A DNA stretch of 64,000 nucleotides from Vitis vinifera (Eukaryota; Streptophyta; Magnoliopsida; Vitales; Vitaceae), in contig NC_081817.1 of assembly GCF_030704535.1 (NCBI RefSeq), positions 2,123,001-2,187,000 on the forward strand, read 5' to 3'. Position 1 is the stretch's first letter. Every line of letters starts with the position of its first letter. The position numbers and the translations under genes were made by a program. Below, one piece after another: positions 33,801-47,000 of the stretch. The notes under the pieces are model-generated. The model did not search any database. It was not told the DNA's origin and saw only the letters and a list, made by a program, of their open reading frames with translations.

Positions 33801-35860
33801 TTATAACTTACCACATGTTATAATGTAATTTTTAGAGGATTTACCGTCCCATTTTTGGAGGGCTTACCACCACAATTTGTGTGATTTAAACTCTCTTATT
33901 TAGGTATAAGGAAATAATATTTAATAGCTCATTATCAGAAAAATGTAAAATTTAAATAAGATCCATTCAGTTTCCCTGATATTGTGGGCAGATGCTTATT
34001 GGAGGAGATATTTGCCCATCTAACTCATTTTATCTTCTTTGATAGGAATAATATATAAGAACAACATACATGAAAAACAGAAGGGATGTCTTAGAGCTTT
34101 TCATTATTACATGGATATCATCCATTAGGTCTTGAATAAACTAACCAATTGTTCAATTTTAAATTTTCATTATGCTCAACATACTGAAGACCGTGATTAT
34201 CCCTGAAAAGGTTTTTTTGGGAATCTGATGGTTGAGGGTACGATCTAGTTTCATTGTTTGTGTTTCTAAACAATGGTTATCACTAAAACCCCAAATTGAA
34301 CTATACGGACCAAGCTCAAATCTAAGGATCGCATGGTCCAACCCAAACATTGAGGAGAAAAGAGGTAATCTCCGGATACCTATACCTAATGACACACTTG
34401 GATACCCAACAAACTTTATTATATGATTACTTATCATTGTCCCAAAGGCAAGACAAGATGACATTTCCAACATTTCTAACATTAATAATTCAGATTTGGT
34501 GCAAGTGGAATACAGCCTGGTTAAAAAGCCAATCTAGATAATGCAGGCTGAGGTTTGAACTACAAGGGAAGCTTCAGATTCAACCAAAATCCCAAATGCA
34601 AAGACTTGGTCCAGTGCTCCATCCCAAGTCCACTTTGGGTAATTACTCAACTTACCACTGATGCCACACATGCTAAAAACTACTATAAACATAATGACTA
34701 TCCCAAAAGAAAACAAGTTAGCATACCTATCAAAGAAAAAAAAAAAAAAAAGGTTAGCACATTTTTTTAGAGTATCTGAGAAGAAAATGAAAGAATTGAA
34801 AATATCCAAATGGTTTGGTCTTTGCAGGTGAGTAGAGAGATCCCGGGAGTAGCAAATCGTACACTATCAACAAAAGGAAATCTATTGTTGCCACTAAATG
34901 GAGTATACTTAGCAGGCACATTCGAGTTTCAGAGGGGGGATAGAAACTCAAGTTGAACTTGCACTCAACTAAACCTAGCCTTTATCCCACATGGGAGACA
35001 GGTGACAACCAATATCACTCACAACATGTGTTTCACCCAAAGTTCATGAACTAAATAAATCTATATTTGGTTCATAAGCCGAATGCATCAAAGCCTCAAT
35101 ACCATGGTTCTGGAATCCTATATTGTCTACATCGATGCATGGACAGTTTCTTTAGCATTTATTTATACAACAATGTCCTTTTGTGAAACAAATACATCTG
35201 AATTGTGGATGCAGCTCATGCTGACTAAATCTTTGAATGAAAAATGCCATGGTGTAAAAATTAACATCCTTGAAAGATGACACGGTTTAGTCTACTGAGG
35301 AAGAACGGTGAGAAGATGCAGGGATTCAAGATGAACCCTCAACTCAGTTAAAAATTAAGTCACATGCCACATCCCGTGGAGTGAAAAAAGCTATTTGCCA
35401 CAACTATTACTTCCTAATACTTGTATCAGAGACAACAATTTCATGGCCTTAAACCATGTCAAAATAGCAAACCAAACCACCAAAAAAAAAAAAAAAAGCC
35501 AGTGGATATGCCATCCTAGATATGTGTCCAGATTGCTAGCACAGCAGGTCTAAATGGTATATTATCTTATTCACAAAACAAAGAAAAGAAATTTGCACCA
35601 TACAAAGGAGTTAAAAAAAACCCATGCTTAAGCAAAAAAGGGAAAGCAGCCCTTCCCCAATAAATAGACCTCATTGATTGAGTTGTAAAATGAATGAACC
35701 TCATCTAAGTAATGTATTCATTCAAGAATGAAAATCTTCATTTAATTTTTCACCAGCACTAGTGATTAACCTTAAAAAGATGGCCACTCTACATCAATGA
35801 AAACAAATAATAAAGCAACAGAATTATTGAACATTAAAAGAAAACTATAGGAATGACAAA
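33800..35860. other. Spacer with no supported gene
   Basis: AT-rich sequence with A-runs at about 34735-34751 and 35480-35496. Short open frames overlap on both strands, but none shows a recognisable motif or a consistent exon chain. Confidence 0.45.
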
Positions 35861-35960
35861 TGTCTATGGGTGGGGTGGTTAGCACCCGAGGTTTGGGTCC
35901 TCATGAAGAGTCCTAAGGGCTTGGCTATAGAAGGTTCCTCGGTTATCAAAAAAAAAAAAA
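35861..35960 (+). repeat. SINE-like short A-tailed element
   Basis: A roughly 85-bp GC-richer segment starts at CTATGGGTGGGGTGGTTAGC. It includes a TGGTTAGCACCCGAGG stretch loosely like a Pol III A box, and ends in GGTTATC plus 13 A residues. AAATG occurs on both sides. The size and A-tail suggest a SINE, but the Pol III boxes are poor matches. Confidence 0.4.
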
Positions 35961-37047
35961 TGGAATATCAAAAAGTACCATATTTACAAGGATACTGCAC
36001 CACAGTATTTATTTTCTTTCAATATTATCCTCACATAAAATTTAGTGAATCAGTTATAACATCAATTTCTCATGCACAGAGAATGACTACTAATATTGTA
36101 AATGTCCAACAACTTTTCCCATACAAAATTGATGACAAAATGATATCTTATACCAAATATATTCTCATTAGTCACCCCAAAAAAAAAGGTTGTAGAATTC
36201 TCAAACTCAACTATATCACCAAAGCCACCAAGCAGTGAAAGGATACTATTAATTCCTAATTATCCTTATCGAGCAACTAATTCTTTAATGACAAAAAACT
36301 TATCTAATGGTCTAACTACAGAAGAATCATGTCCTATCTCCATACACCTATTTTTACCATGCAATCATACAAGCTGGAGGCTTGTGGTGCAACTTGGTCC
36401 ACTGAAACTCGAAAATCAAACAAGAACATTCCCAAGTTATAAAAGTTTGGAACAAGTTAAAATTGGATCAAAGGAGTAACCCACCCGCCTCAATGAGTAA
36501 AGCACAATGCATGCCATGGAGAAAGGACTTTACAAACAGAAAATAGAAAAGGAAAGCCAACCTCACCTATACAATATGCCCTATGCCTCCAAAAAATGCA
36601 CAAAACTCTCCCCCATTATTCAACCAACTACCTAGTTAGGTTAAACAGTTACATCAACAGCCTAAACCAAGCACATAATTTGGACAGTTATACACAACAA
36701 ACCATTTTATAAGAATGAATAACGAATCATACAGAACATTAGAATCAATCACAAAAGTATCCCGTAATGCTAAAGAGTACAATTCATAAGTTGCAGCAAA
36801 ACCAGGTACAGCAAATACAAAAACAGAACAAGTTCAAAATCTACTTTGTAACTTAAAATTGGTATAGCAGCAACATATTACACTAATTCAAAATGACCAC
36901 AATTCAAGTATTAAATTCCAAAAACAATTGTCCTTATTACGAGTAGAAGTAAATGGGAGAAGCTATCCAAGCAGTTTACCTAGAAGCCAAAAGGGCAAAC
37001 TCCCGAAAATTCCTGCAGCCAAAGAAGTGTACAGACAATGTGAAACT
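35961..37047. other. 3' flank of the GOST-family gene
   Basis: Likely includes the 3' UTR of the minus-strand gene that stops at 37048. No other gene or repeat recognised. Confidence 0.45.
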
Positions 37048-38364
37048 TCAAAGATCAAACTCTTCATCACGAAGGGTGGCCAAAGCAACCTCTTCTTCCT
37101 CCTCATCCAGAACAAAGTACTCATTCTTCTCAACTGGCCTGAACATATAAAACATCACCAAGTAGAAAGCCAAACTAGCAATCTCCTCAGCTGCATTACT
37201 CACCCACTGATACTTGTATGCTGCAATTGTCCTGAGCGCAAACACGACAATTCTAGTAAAGTACAAGTATCCAATAACAACAACGTAAAACTGCCTAAAA
37301 AGGGTCAACTTTGCCAAATTCCTAGCAGCCTTCCCATCTGTCTTCGATGTTTCCCTCAGTGACCTAATTGACCACACAATAGGAAAGAGAATTGCACAAC
37401 AACATATGATGTCCACCAATAAGAACACTTGTTGCCAAGTAACCCAATCCTTAATAAAGGGTCCGGTTTCACCAATCACCACAGATGCTACATTAGCCAA
37501 TACCTGAAGTGGGATCACAATCATCAATACCTTCTTCTCCTTCTCCTGTAAGAAGGGCTTCAAAAACGACCACCCAGTCCCAACCAATACAATCACAGTG
37601 AACAACAGGGTAACCCTAATAAATTGGAATATATAGAACAATACATCCCAACCGTGTGGCGTTCCGGTGACCTTCACATAGTGCTTGTCCTCTGCTGCGA
37701 ATAACAGATTCAACGCCTTCATGAGCACCAACGCGGTCATGAGCAGGTGAATCCGATGCACAGACCTCTTGTTCTTAGAACAGTAGTAGCTCCAATACCC
37801 TAGAAAAACGAAATACGCAAGGGAGAAGAGAAAGAAGAGCGCCGGCAATTGGGTTTGGCCGGCGGAGAGATAGTCCTTGACGCCGTTGTCAAGGTTATAG
37901 ATTTCGGTATGAACCGACATGGTGACCAGAGATTCGGGATTACAATTGGCGAAGTAGAGGCTGTATTCATTGGGGTTTTTGACGAGGTAGGTGTGGTTGA
38001 AGGCGATACGATTGGGGGTGAGGTCTAGGAAGGTGAAGAGGTGAATGGTGAATTGGGAGTCAAGGACGCAGAAATTAGGGTTTTGAGTGGATTCTTGGAC
38101 GACTTGGAGGAGGGACTCGTCGGAGAGGAGGAAAAATCCGATGCGGGAGTTGGCGGGGGTACCTGTGGCGGCGGAGGTGGCTTCGACGGACACGCCGGAA
38201 ACGGCGATGGAGACTTGGCCGGTGTGGGTAAAGCCGAATTTCTCGAACAGAATCATGTGGCGGGCGTCGGATGTGATTTTTAGGTTTTTAATTTCCGCGA
38301 CGGAGGCGGCCATGAGAGAGAGGAACGTCACGGCGACGAGGAGATTCTCCATGGTCCTAGCCAT
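37048..38364 (-). CDS. GOST-family (lung seven-transmembrane, GPR107-like) protein, 438 aa
   Basis: Single uninterrupted exon of 438 residues. A signal peptide (about 1-23; a second Met at residue 5 could also start it) leads into a luminal domain (about 24-170) that contains FEKFGFTHTGQVSI. Seven hydrophobic segments follow, at about 173-195, 204-223, 242-267, 278-298, 311-332, 357-377 and 389-408. The tail RPVEKNEYFVLDEEEEE is strongly acidic. This order is that of the GOST/lung-7TM family. In animals its members (GPR107/GPR108, TMEM87) act in Golgi and endosomal trafficking. In Arabidopsis some were listed as candidate GPCRs (CAND6/CAND7). G-protein signalling is unproven. Being intronless fits plant members as I recall them. 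Confidence 0.9.
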   Translation of the reverse strand: MARTMENLLVAVTFLSLMAASVAEIKNLKITSDARHMILFEKFGFTHTGQVSIAVSGVSVEATSAATGTPANSRIGFFLLSDESLLQVVQESTQNPNFCVLDSQFTIHLFTFLDLTPNRIAFNHTYLVKNPNEYSLYFANCNPESLVTMSVHTEIYNLDNGVKDYLSAGQTQLPALFFLFSLAYFVFLGYWSYYCSKNKRSVHRIHLLMTALVLMKALNLLFAAEDKHYVKVTGTPHGWDVLFYIFQFIRVTLLFTVIVLVGTGWSFLKPFLQEKEKKVLMIVIPLQVLANVASVVIGETGPFIKDWVTWQQVFLLVDIICCCAILFPIVWSIRSLRETSKTDGKAARNLAKLTLFRQFYVVVIGYLYFTRIVVFALRTIAAYKYQWVSNAAEEIASLAFYLVMFYMFRPVEKNEYFVLDEEEEEVALATLRDEEFDL

Positions 38365-38798
38365 TCTGAAGCGGTGGCCTGATCGCAGATCGGTGGCGGA
38401 CCTGGCCCCGACGACCGTGGTTCTAGTGAGATCTGGGCGGAAATGACAAGATGCGTGGAGTTTACCAAGGACCTAATCAAAGAACCAAGACTTTGTTCAC
38501 TTAAAAGACGATGATTTTTGGTCCACTGGCCCCACTACTCTGAACCCCTCCAATCATCACTCTTCCTTCCGTTCGAAGAATTTTGGCTTCTCGTTCCAAG
38601 ATTTAACGCGCTTTTTAAGGATGTTTTTAACTTTCAGGGCATTTCAAATTATTAAATATTTATTTAAATAAAATTTCGCATTTTTACATAGTCTTTTAAA
38701 TCCAATAAAATATTCCACAATCTTATAATACAATTCAAAACAAAATTGTAAAAAAATTACTTTTCTAATTATAACATCATTTAAAATACTAAAAAATA

Positions 38799-39166
38799 TG
38801 TAACGACCGTACTCAACCTTATAGATATTATCTATTCCGAGCCCAAATAAGCTTTTATAACTTTAAAACACATTTACATAATTTATTATAAATTATATAA
38901 AAGTTTGGTGACCCTCAATATTGAGATTTGTTTGAGGTCATAAGAGGTATCTATTTTTTTTATCATATAATTTCATAAGGCATAATAAAAATGTTATGTT
39001 TATACGAATAATAATTATCATGTCTCACATCAAATAGAAGATAAAGTTTCTAATATTATATAAGTATATACTTCTTTTTTTAACTATGTAGATGTACTAT
39101 AAAGTTGTGAGGGCATCTTTGAACAAATAATGAATAATATTTACACGATTAAAAACAAGTCGTTAC
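38799..39166. mobile_element. Rearranged TRIM with inverted left LTR
   Basis: The right part (about 39018-39166) is a decayed TRIM LTR in plus orientation, related to those at 1157-1579 and ending GTCGTTACA. Before it, at about 38910-38960, is sequence like the TRIM internal region (TTGAGATTTGTTTGAGGTCA resembles the GGGAGTTTGTTTGACCCCA of copy A). The left part (38799 to about 38895) is the LTR 3' end in the opposite orientation, beginning TGTAACGACC. The element therefore has inverted rather than direct outer ends. Confidence 0.6.
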
Positions 39167-39169
39167 AAA

Positions 39170-40256
39170 TAACATTAATGACTAATGTATGTACATCTAC
39201 ATAATTATGACCAAGTCGTTTTTCTTCTCATTTTTTCACAAAAAAGTGGAGGAAAATATTTTTTAATAATTATATTATTTTTCCTCAATTTTTTCAAGGT
39301 GAACCAGAATTTTATTTTTTGGTTACTTTTTCCTTCTTTATAATATTTATCTATATAATTAATTATACGACTTTAAAAGAAAACTTTATTTTATTGTCTA
39401 TAAATATATTTCTAGAATGGTGTTTCCCTGAAAATTGGGTTCTAAGTGCTATCTAAACATCATTTTTAACTTCCAAACATTTATCTCTATTCAATTTTTG
39501 GTTGGTAGAGATTGGATCATGTCAACTTTAGTAACCAATCTTGGTATGACACGTAGACTACAAAGGTGATTAAAAACATATGAGTAATTATTAAGGTAAT
39601 ATTTTATTTTTAATTTTAGGTTTTGAAAAATTATTAAGGTGTGTTTTTTAAAAGGTTTGTTTGGATTTTAAGGATAATATCATTTTTAAGAGAGACTTAA
39701 TTTTAAATTGGATGATGATTAGAGCTAAGATCTTGGAAAGTATTTTCTAAAATATTTATAAATTTAAAAATTTGATAACTTTTATGTGAATAACAATTTT
39801 TCATTAATTTCTATTAAAAAAAAATTGAAACTTCAAATAAAAAACAATATTTTCCAAGGATGATTGGATTGGAGTTTTGAGTATTGTTATTTTGATTTAC
39901 TTTCTCCCCCGTTGCCAAACACCTAGGAAGTTGGAGATATATCAGGCCCTAGAGGTGGGGCGGTCCCAGAACTTTACTGGGCTTGGCCTTAAAATGGCAC
40001 TTGTAAGCCTGATCCAAGACAGTGCTCTCTAAGCCCAAATGAGGTCCTCCAAATGTAATTTCTCACTGAATTAATCAAAATTATAAGCAAATTATGTAGT
40101 AGATTGAAATTTTAATAATGTAAATTTTAAATTTAATAATGAGAAATAAACTAATTATAGCAAATATTTTTTTTATAATTAAAAATTTTAAAATTATCGT
40201 AATCAATATATTTTTACCTTTTGTTTTCAAAAATTGATAATGGAAATAAAAATTAA
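39170..40256. other. Spacer with no supported gene
   Basis: Very AT-rich. It includes a degraded A/T-rich tract but no open frame or repeat boundary that I can define. Confidence 0.45.
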
Positions 40257-40257
40257 A

Positions 40258-40630
40258 GGTTTGTTTGGTAATTATTTTTGAAAATAGTTTTTTGTTCTTA
40301 AAAACAAAAAAAAAAAACACGTTTTACGATAAAAAATTGTTTTATGTTTTTCGTTATTAAAAACATAAAACATGGTGTTTTTAGAAAATATTTTTTAATT
40401 ATTTTATATTATTTCAATTTATTTTTCAAAGGTTGTTTTAAGAAATAATTATATAAAAATGTAGAATAATTAAAAATAAAATACTAGATATAAAAAATAC
40501 TTTAAAACATATTTAAAAATAGGTTACAAATATTTTAAGTTTTTAAATGGATTTTTATTTTACAAAAATAAGAGAATAGTTTTCAAATACTATTTTTAAA
40601 ATTATTTTTAAAACAGTTACCAAATAAACC
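40258..40630. mobile_element. 373-bp TIR element (MITE) with GGTTTGTTTGGTAA ends
   Basis: The left end GGTTTGTTTGGTAATTATTT and the reverse complement of the right end (GGTTTATTTGGTAACTGTTT) are inverted repeats. The interior is AT-rich and non-coding, with homopurine and homopyrimidine runs. TAAA flanks both sides, though low complexity makes this weak. The ends resemble those of the larger element at 19777-21043. Confidence 0.65.
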
Positions 40631-41007
40631 GTAAATGTTTTAAAATTTTTTTTTAAATAAAATGTAGTTTTAAATTTATGCAACTTTCATTCCAAAATTA
40701 AAATCAATTACATGAATTACATGGGTCTAAAGGCCTTAAGACTCCTAAATGAACAAGTATGTGAGGACAAACGTGGACTGTTTGGTTGGTTCCGTCAAAA
40801 GCTTAAACGACGCCGTATTGAGTCCATCGGGCATTCAATCTCACGTCACACAGCTCAAGAAGTTGACTACCTCCGTTCCACTCTCTCCAATTTTCCAATC
40901 CTCTGCGTGCTCTCCAAAACGAAAACCCTAGCGCGATTTCTCCACTTTCTGTCTCTGGATTTCTCGTTTTCATTGGCCTCGATTTTCTTGAGAATCGAAG
41001 GAGGAAA

Positions 41008-44000
41008 ATGTCGTGGTTGAGATCTGCAGTGAGCAAAGCCGTGGAGGTGGGCAACAAGAACAACCTCACTCGCACCGTTAAGAACTACGCCGACTCCGTC
41101 GTCCAACATGCCGGTCAGGCCGTTGCTGAGGGCGCCAAAATTCTTCAAGATCGCATTGTAATTTGCGTTATTTCTATGCTTCTCTTTGATTTTGAACCGG
41201 AAATTTGGACTAATTTGGAATTTCTTGCGATGTTTTCTGCTGTAATTGGGAGTATTCGTGCTAATCTCAGTTGGAATGGTTCCTTTATTTCATTTAGGTT
41301 CTGTTTGGTTATTGGGAAAAGGGAAGGGAGAATGAAAGAAGGAAAAGGGGAGGAAAATGAAAATGTTGTCTAGCCTAATAGAATTTCCCCTAATATGTGT
41401 CACATTATTTTGACTTGTTTCAATGGCGTATATTGATAGGGAGCTCGGAGTTACAGAAGCTTTAGGCTGACTGTTAAAAGATTGGAGGAGGCTGCTGTTT
41501 CTTGCAGGGGGCCTGAGAGAATTCAGTTGCTGAAAAGATGGTTGGCTGTGCTTAAAGAAATCGAGAAATTATCTGGAGCGCCCTTTGAAGATAAAGAAAA
41601 GAACTCTGAGCAACAAGCCACAACTGACGAAGCGAGGGATAATCCAAAAAAATCATCTATGGTGAGAAAACACATTTCTCAACTATTTCCTCATCCTTTT
41701 CTGATAAAAAAAATTATATATATATATATATATTCTCATGCTTCAGTTACATAATTGAGTCTAAATCCTTACTTATGCCTGATCCGCATGGATTTTTGTT
41801 TGAATGCCTTGATATGTTAATGGAAGTTTTTATCAGTGTTAGACTTCTATAAAGGGAAGCGCTCTTGCTACTTTCTAGGCGGTAGTGCATCAATAGTCTA
41901 ATCCTTTGGCTTTATTGATAGGTTTTGTATTATGACTCTGATATGGGGGGTGGACCAGTGAATTTTCGTGATGTGTTTCTTCACAGTCAAGCTCTCGAGG
42001 GCATAACTTTGTCTATGGTATGTTAAACTAATTTCTTATTTGTGTGGACATTTAACTTCTAATTTTCAACTAGTTGAAGTGCAACATATTTATTTCCATT
42101 CCAGAACTCCATTATTTATGCTATGATTGATGTACATGTGTTGAACGTGTAGTTTCTCATTAGTGTTTTTGAAAGCATAACTTTGAGGTGAGTTATTTAT
42201 TGAGCCAAAGTGAAAGGCGTAGCTCTCAAGATCTTAAAAATGAAGCACAAATTTTGCATGTGTAACACGTTTTTTCTCTTTTAAGATAAATTTTTGTATG
42301 GTCCTTCTTCAGCATGCATGAGGCCTCTTACCTAGGAGCATGCTACCCAGTACTCATCAGGCAGCCCTAACAATGTTCTTATGAATGTATTGTAGTTATT
42401 TCTGTTGTCCTTGATATTCCTATTGGCTACCATTCTTGTTCCATTTTCAGCATGGAGCATTTTCCTTTTAGGTGCATTCTCCCTTTTGGCTTAGTTACTG
42501 TTACTATATTTGAATCATTTAAAATATTTTTTTTTTTTGATAGGTTACTATAATGGAATCATACTTGACAGCTTCTGAAAATTTTCACAGTTCTGCCATT
42601 TTTTTTATAGGAAATGAGTTGCCTATGATATGGTACCTCAAGTATGATACAGTCATATATTTCACTAAAATTATCATTGGACTCTGCCCCGCTGAGCTTA
42701 TTGTTTTTTTTCCTTTTTGTTTTTTTTTTCCCTTATTTTTCCTTGTTGATTCCTTTTTAGGGGTTTTTTTCCCACTTCTTTGAGATCTTTATATTTGGTT
42801 ACCTTGAAGGGCAACTCATCCTTCATTTTAGGTTTCCTTAATGTCCGTCAAGTTTATGTTTCTTATCACCAAAAAAAATGAAAAAAGGATGGTAGGATAA
42901 GATCATTTATTTCTGTTAAGTTCTCATATGACTCATGAGTAGAAAGAAAAAAAAGAAAAAAAGAAAAGAAAAGAAGGAGATTTAGTTCCAAAAGTAAGAT
43001 TGAAACTTCAAGTCATTTATTTTGTAAAGAATAATGCCAGTTGAAATTGATTTATTTCCAAATGCTATGATTTAAACCTATAAATTGTGCTACTAGGATT
43101 TAATATTTGATCATGTTCACATTTTTGTAATATGATTGGCTTTCTGTGCCTATTATGTGTTTCAATCTTCAAAATAAAATTGAATCAAATTAAGAGTGTT
43201 ATCTTGACAGAACTTGTATATTTGAATCGTATTTTAAAATGGAAGTATGCTTTCTTTCAACCTTTGACAATGCTGTGATATTAAATGAACTTTTCATTTG
43301 CATTTGTAACTGCTGATCATGAAGTTTAACCGCAGGTTAACTTTTTCTGTGACTCAGATTCTTGAAGCACCAAACGAGGAAGAAGTTTCTCTTCTCCTGG
43401 AGATGTTTGAGTAAGTTTGGTTGCTAGAATAATTCTGTATAATACCTGATGGTGGTTGAAAGTGTCATATTGCCTGTGGGGTTTTGATGGAATGAACTTC
43501 ATCGCTTTCTATTGTTGTGGACAATTCTAGATGGGAAATTTGGGATTAGTTAGTTTCAATGTGATGCTGGAGTATATTTTATCTTATTTTTCAGTTTGTT
43601 TGCATCTTCTTGAAGATCTCTTTTGATCTATTGAGACAAAAATAATAGTCTTTGAGTGCCTATGTGTAGTTATAGGTTCTATTAAATCATGTTGGGCGTT
43701 GAGCTACTTCCTTGATACTCTTGTGAGAGAAAATTATCAGGTTCCTTTTTCCAAAGAAGATATATGTTGTGAGCAGCTAATAGTTTGGCTCAATTTGAAT
43801 CGTATCTTTTCCTCTTCTTTCAATTTGATACATGCAGGCTTTGTCTTACTGGAGGAAAAGAAGTTCATAATGCCATAGTGAGCAGTATACAGGACCTTGG
43901 AAAGGCTTTTTCAAGATATGAAGATGAAGTACTGGTAAAGATGTGAACCTCTTGACTACACTTTTAAGATTTCATTAACAAATGCTCAAACTTGAATACC

Positions 44001-47000
44001 CCAGCCAAGATTAAATTGCTGAGGATGCAATAATGTTATGTTGTTCTTTCAAAAGGGAATAATCATATTGTTAAAGAGTTCTTAGTAGTTATTTAGTAAG
44101 GGGTAGTTTAATCTTTTTTTTTTTTTTTTGTGTAAAAGTCTATATATATGCTTTGTAACCTTTCCTTGAAGAATAAGACACTATTTTTTCTCTCATTCAA
44201 CACTTAAATAGATGTCTGCAAGAGATATCTACTTGTTGAATGGCTGGCCATGCAAATTCCTTGACTCCCCCCATTCTCTCCTCTCATTCCCCTCTCCCCA
44301 ACCCCAATTCATACACAATCATACGCAAGAGAGGAAAAGTTTGCCAATCCTCCATGGGTTTTGGAATGTCTTCTTTCACTATAGAATTTTGCACTTTTCA
44401 TTGTTATTACAACCTTATCCACCACATTTTCTATGGTATACATGAGAAATTTTTTGCGTGGATTTAAAATAGATACCTGCATTGTCTCAGTAGCATTATT
44501 AGATACTGGCATAGCAATCAACTACAAATAACAAGAAAGATTCACCAACTGATAACCTTATACTATAGATAGGAATTAAACAACTCATATCACATGGTGA
44601 GATAAACCTATACATTACTCCAATAACTGGCTGTATATATGGAAAATAAAGAGAATGGTCTTGCTAAAGTATCATTCAATATTCAAAGCTTGCTGTCACA
44701 TCAATAGAAGATATAAACAGATAAAAGGGCTTATGACCATATTAATTGGGCCTATTTGCTAGAATCCCTGAAAAAATGGGTTTTGGCAAAAACTGGATTG
44801 GTTGGATCATTTGTTGCATTTCTACAACTAGCTTTTTGGTGTTGGTGAACAGTACTTGGGCCTATTTGCTAGAATCCCTGAAAAAAATGGGTTTTGGCAA
44901 AAACTGGATTGGTTGGATCATTTGTTGCATTTCTACAACTAGCTTTTTGGTGTTGGTGAACAGTACTTCAACTGGGTTCTTTCGGAGCTTTAGGGGTTTA
45001 AGGAAGGGGATTCTCTTTTTGTTTTAGCTATGAAAGGACTCAATGTTTTGTTGAAGAAAGCAAAGGGGGGAGGTTTTATTTTAGGGTTTAAGATAAATTA
45101 GTAGGGGAGGTGAAGGAGATGAGGTGTCTCACCTTTTATTCACAGATGACACACTTATTTTTTTGCGAAGCAAACCATGATCGAGTAGTTTACTTAAGGT
45201 GAATCTTTATATGGTTTGAAGCCTTGTTAAGGTTAAAGGTTAATTTTGGAGAAGTGCAAGTTAATTCTGATGGGCAATATTCCTAATGTGGATGATAGAG
45301 GGATTGAGATGGGTTATAGGAAGGGGATGCTTCCTACTGTGTGTTTGGGGCTCTCTTCAAGGGTGTCTTATAAATGAATGATGTTACCTATCAAAAAAAA
45401 TCAATGATGTGTTGCCATTCAATAGAAAAGAGAGTCTACAAGAGGTTGGTCATGTAGAAAAGATAGTATCTTTTTAAAGGTGGGAGGCTTACTCTTATAA
45501 AAAGCACTTTCTCAAGGTTTCTGTTCGTCAAATCTCTCCTTTTGTCTTGTGCAAAAAGAGTAAGCTTAAGGCTTGGGAAATTTTCAAAGGGACTTCTTGT
45601 TGAGTGGGGGTTCTTCAAAGAAAAAACTGTATCTAGTGAGATGGGATATTGCTTGTACGGGATAAATTTGATGAAGATCTTGGTATTAGAAAGCTTTCCA
45701 TTCTCTAAGGCACTTCTAGGAAAGTGGTTGTGGAGGTTTGCATCTGAAAACGAGTCCCTTTGGAAGAGGATTATTGTTAGGAAGTATGGGGAGGAGGAGA
45801 GGGGATGGTATACTAGGGAAAGTAGGGATGGTTATAGAGTTGGGTTGTGGAAGGCCATTAGGAGTGGGTGAGGCTTCATTAGCAGAAGAACCTCTTTCAA
45901 TGTGGTTAATAGTAGATGGTGAAGGTTTGGCAAGATATCTAGTGTGGTGATTCATCTTTAAGAGATTCATTTCTCACAGGAACCACCATCAAATGTGTCA
46001 GGTTTTTTCAAAATGGAAACATCTTTATTTTTACTTTTTCTAAACTTCTTATCTACTAAGCTCATCAATGTAATAGATACACTCAAGGGATTATAGTTCT
46101 AATGAAATACATTATTGTTAGATGAAAATAGGGTACTCAAAAAGGAAAAAAAAGAAAGAGAGCAACCGTTCTTCTTTCTTTTAAACTATCATGCTCTCTC
46201 TTTGTCTCTCTCTCGCACACACACACACACACACAACACAAACACACACACAAGCATATCTTGCGGTTATATGTATGTCTTGTGTTCTGAATTATCTGTG
46301 ACACTTGTGCATCAACTTGCACCTCTCACTTGTGCTTTGATTACTGTTCCATGCTCTAGCTACTTAGGTTGTTTGGGGAGTTCTACATTTGAACAAGGAT
46401 TCCTCTCCATGATGATTCTCTAAGCTTAAGAGTATAGATAGGATACAATTTGTCTATTGATTATGCCAAACATGTTGCTATGAAAGCTTTTTTGTTTATT
46501 AACAAGTGGTAATCTTTTCCTTCCAGGTGAAGCGAGAGGAATTGCTCCAATTTGCACAAGGTGCCATAACGGGGTTGAAAATTAATGCTGACCTTAGAAG
46601 GTGGGTTTTTAATTTTTTATGCTTGAACCTTAAAATTTTGCAGAGATTATCTGACTCAAAAAATTAAGAAATAAAATAAAAACTAAAAAACCTGGTAGAG
46701 AATAAGGCTTGTGGTTGGCCTCATGAATCCTTTTACCTGTCACTGCTTTTCCTTTGTTTGACAAAAATGCAAGGTTTCTAACATACGAACTTTTAGAAAC
46801 CCTAAATGCATTGTAGGTAAGGGCAATGCTGATGTGTATTTAATGAACCTACATATGAGTACACTACCACATGGGTAAATGGATTGTCTCTTTAAAGTTG
46901 CACAAGTCCTTCCTGCCACCCCTCTTTGAGAGAGACCCCTAAGGTCAATTTGTGATATTGGAGTTTTAGAGGACTAGCTCTGCTTTATCAGCAACTTTGT

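Noticed and set aside
34159-34809. Small genes on both strands
   Set aside because: No recognisable motif, no splice-linked partners, and overlapping frames on both strands in AT-rich DNA.
45542-45871. 109-aa protein in intron 5 of the coiled-coil gene
   Set aside because: [11 protein letters not shown] and [10 protein letters not shown] are LINE post-RT motifs; the surrounding frames are broken.
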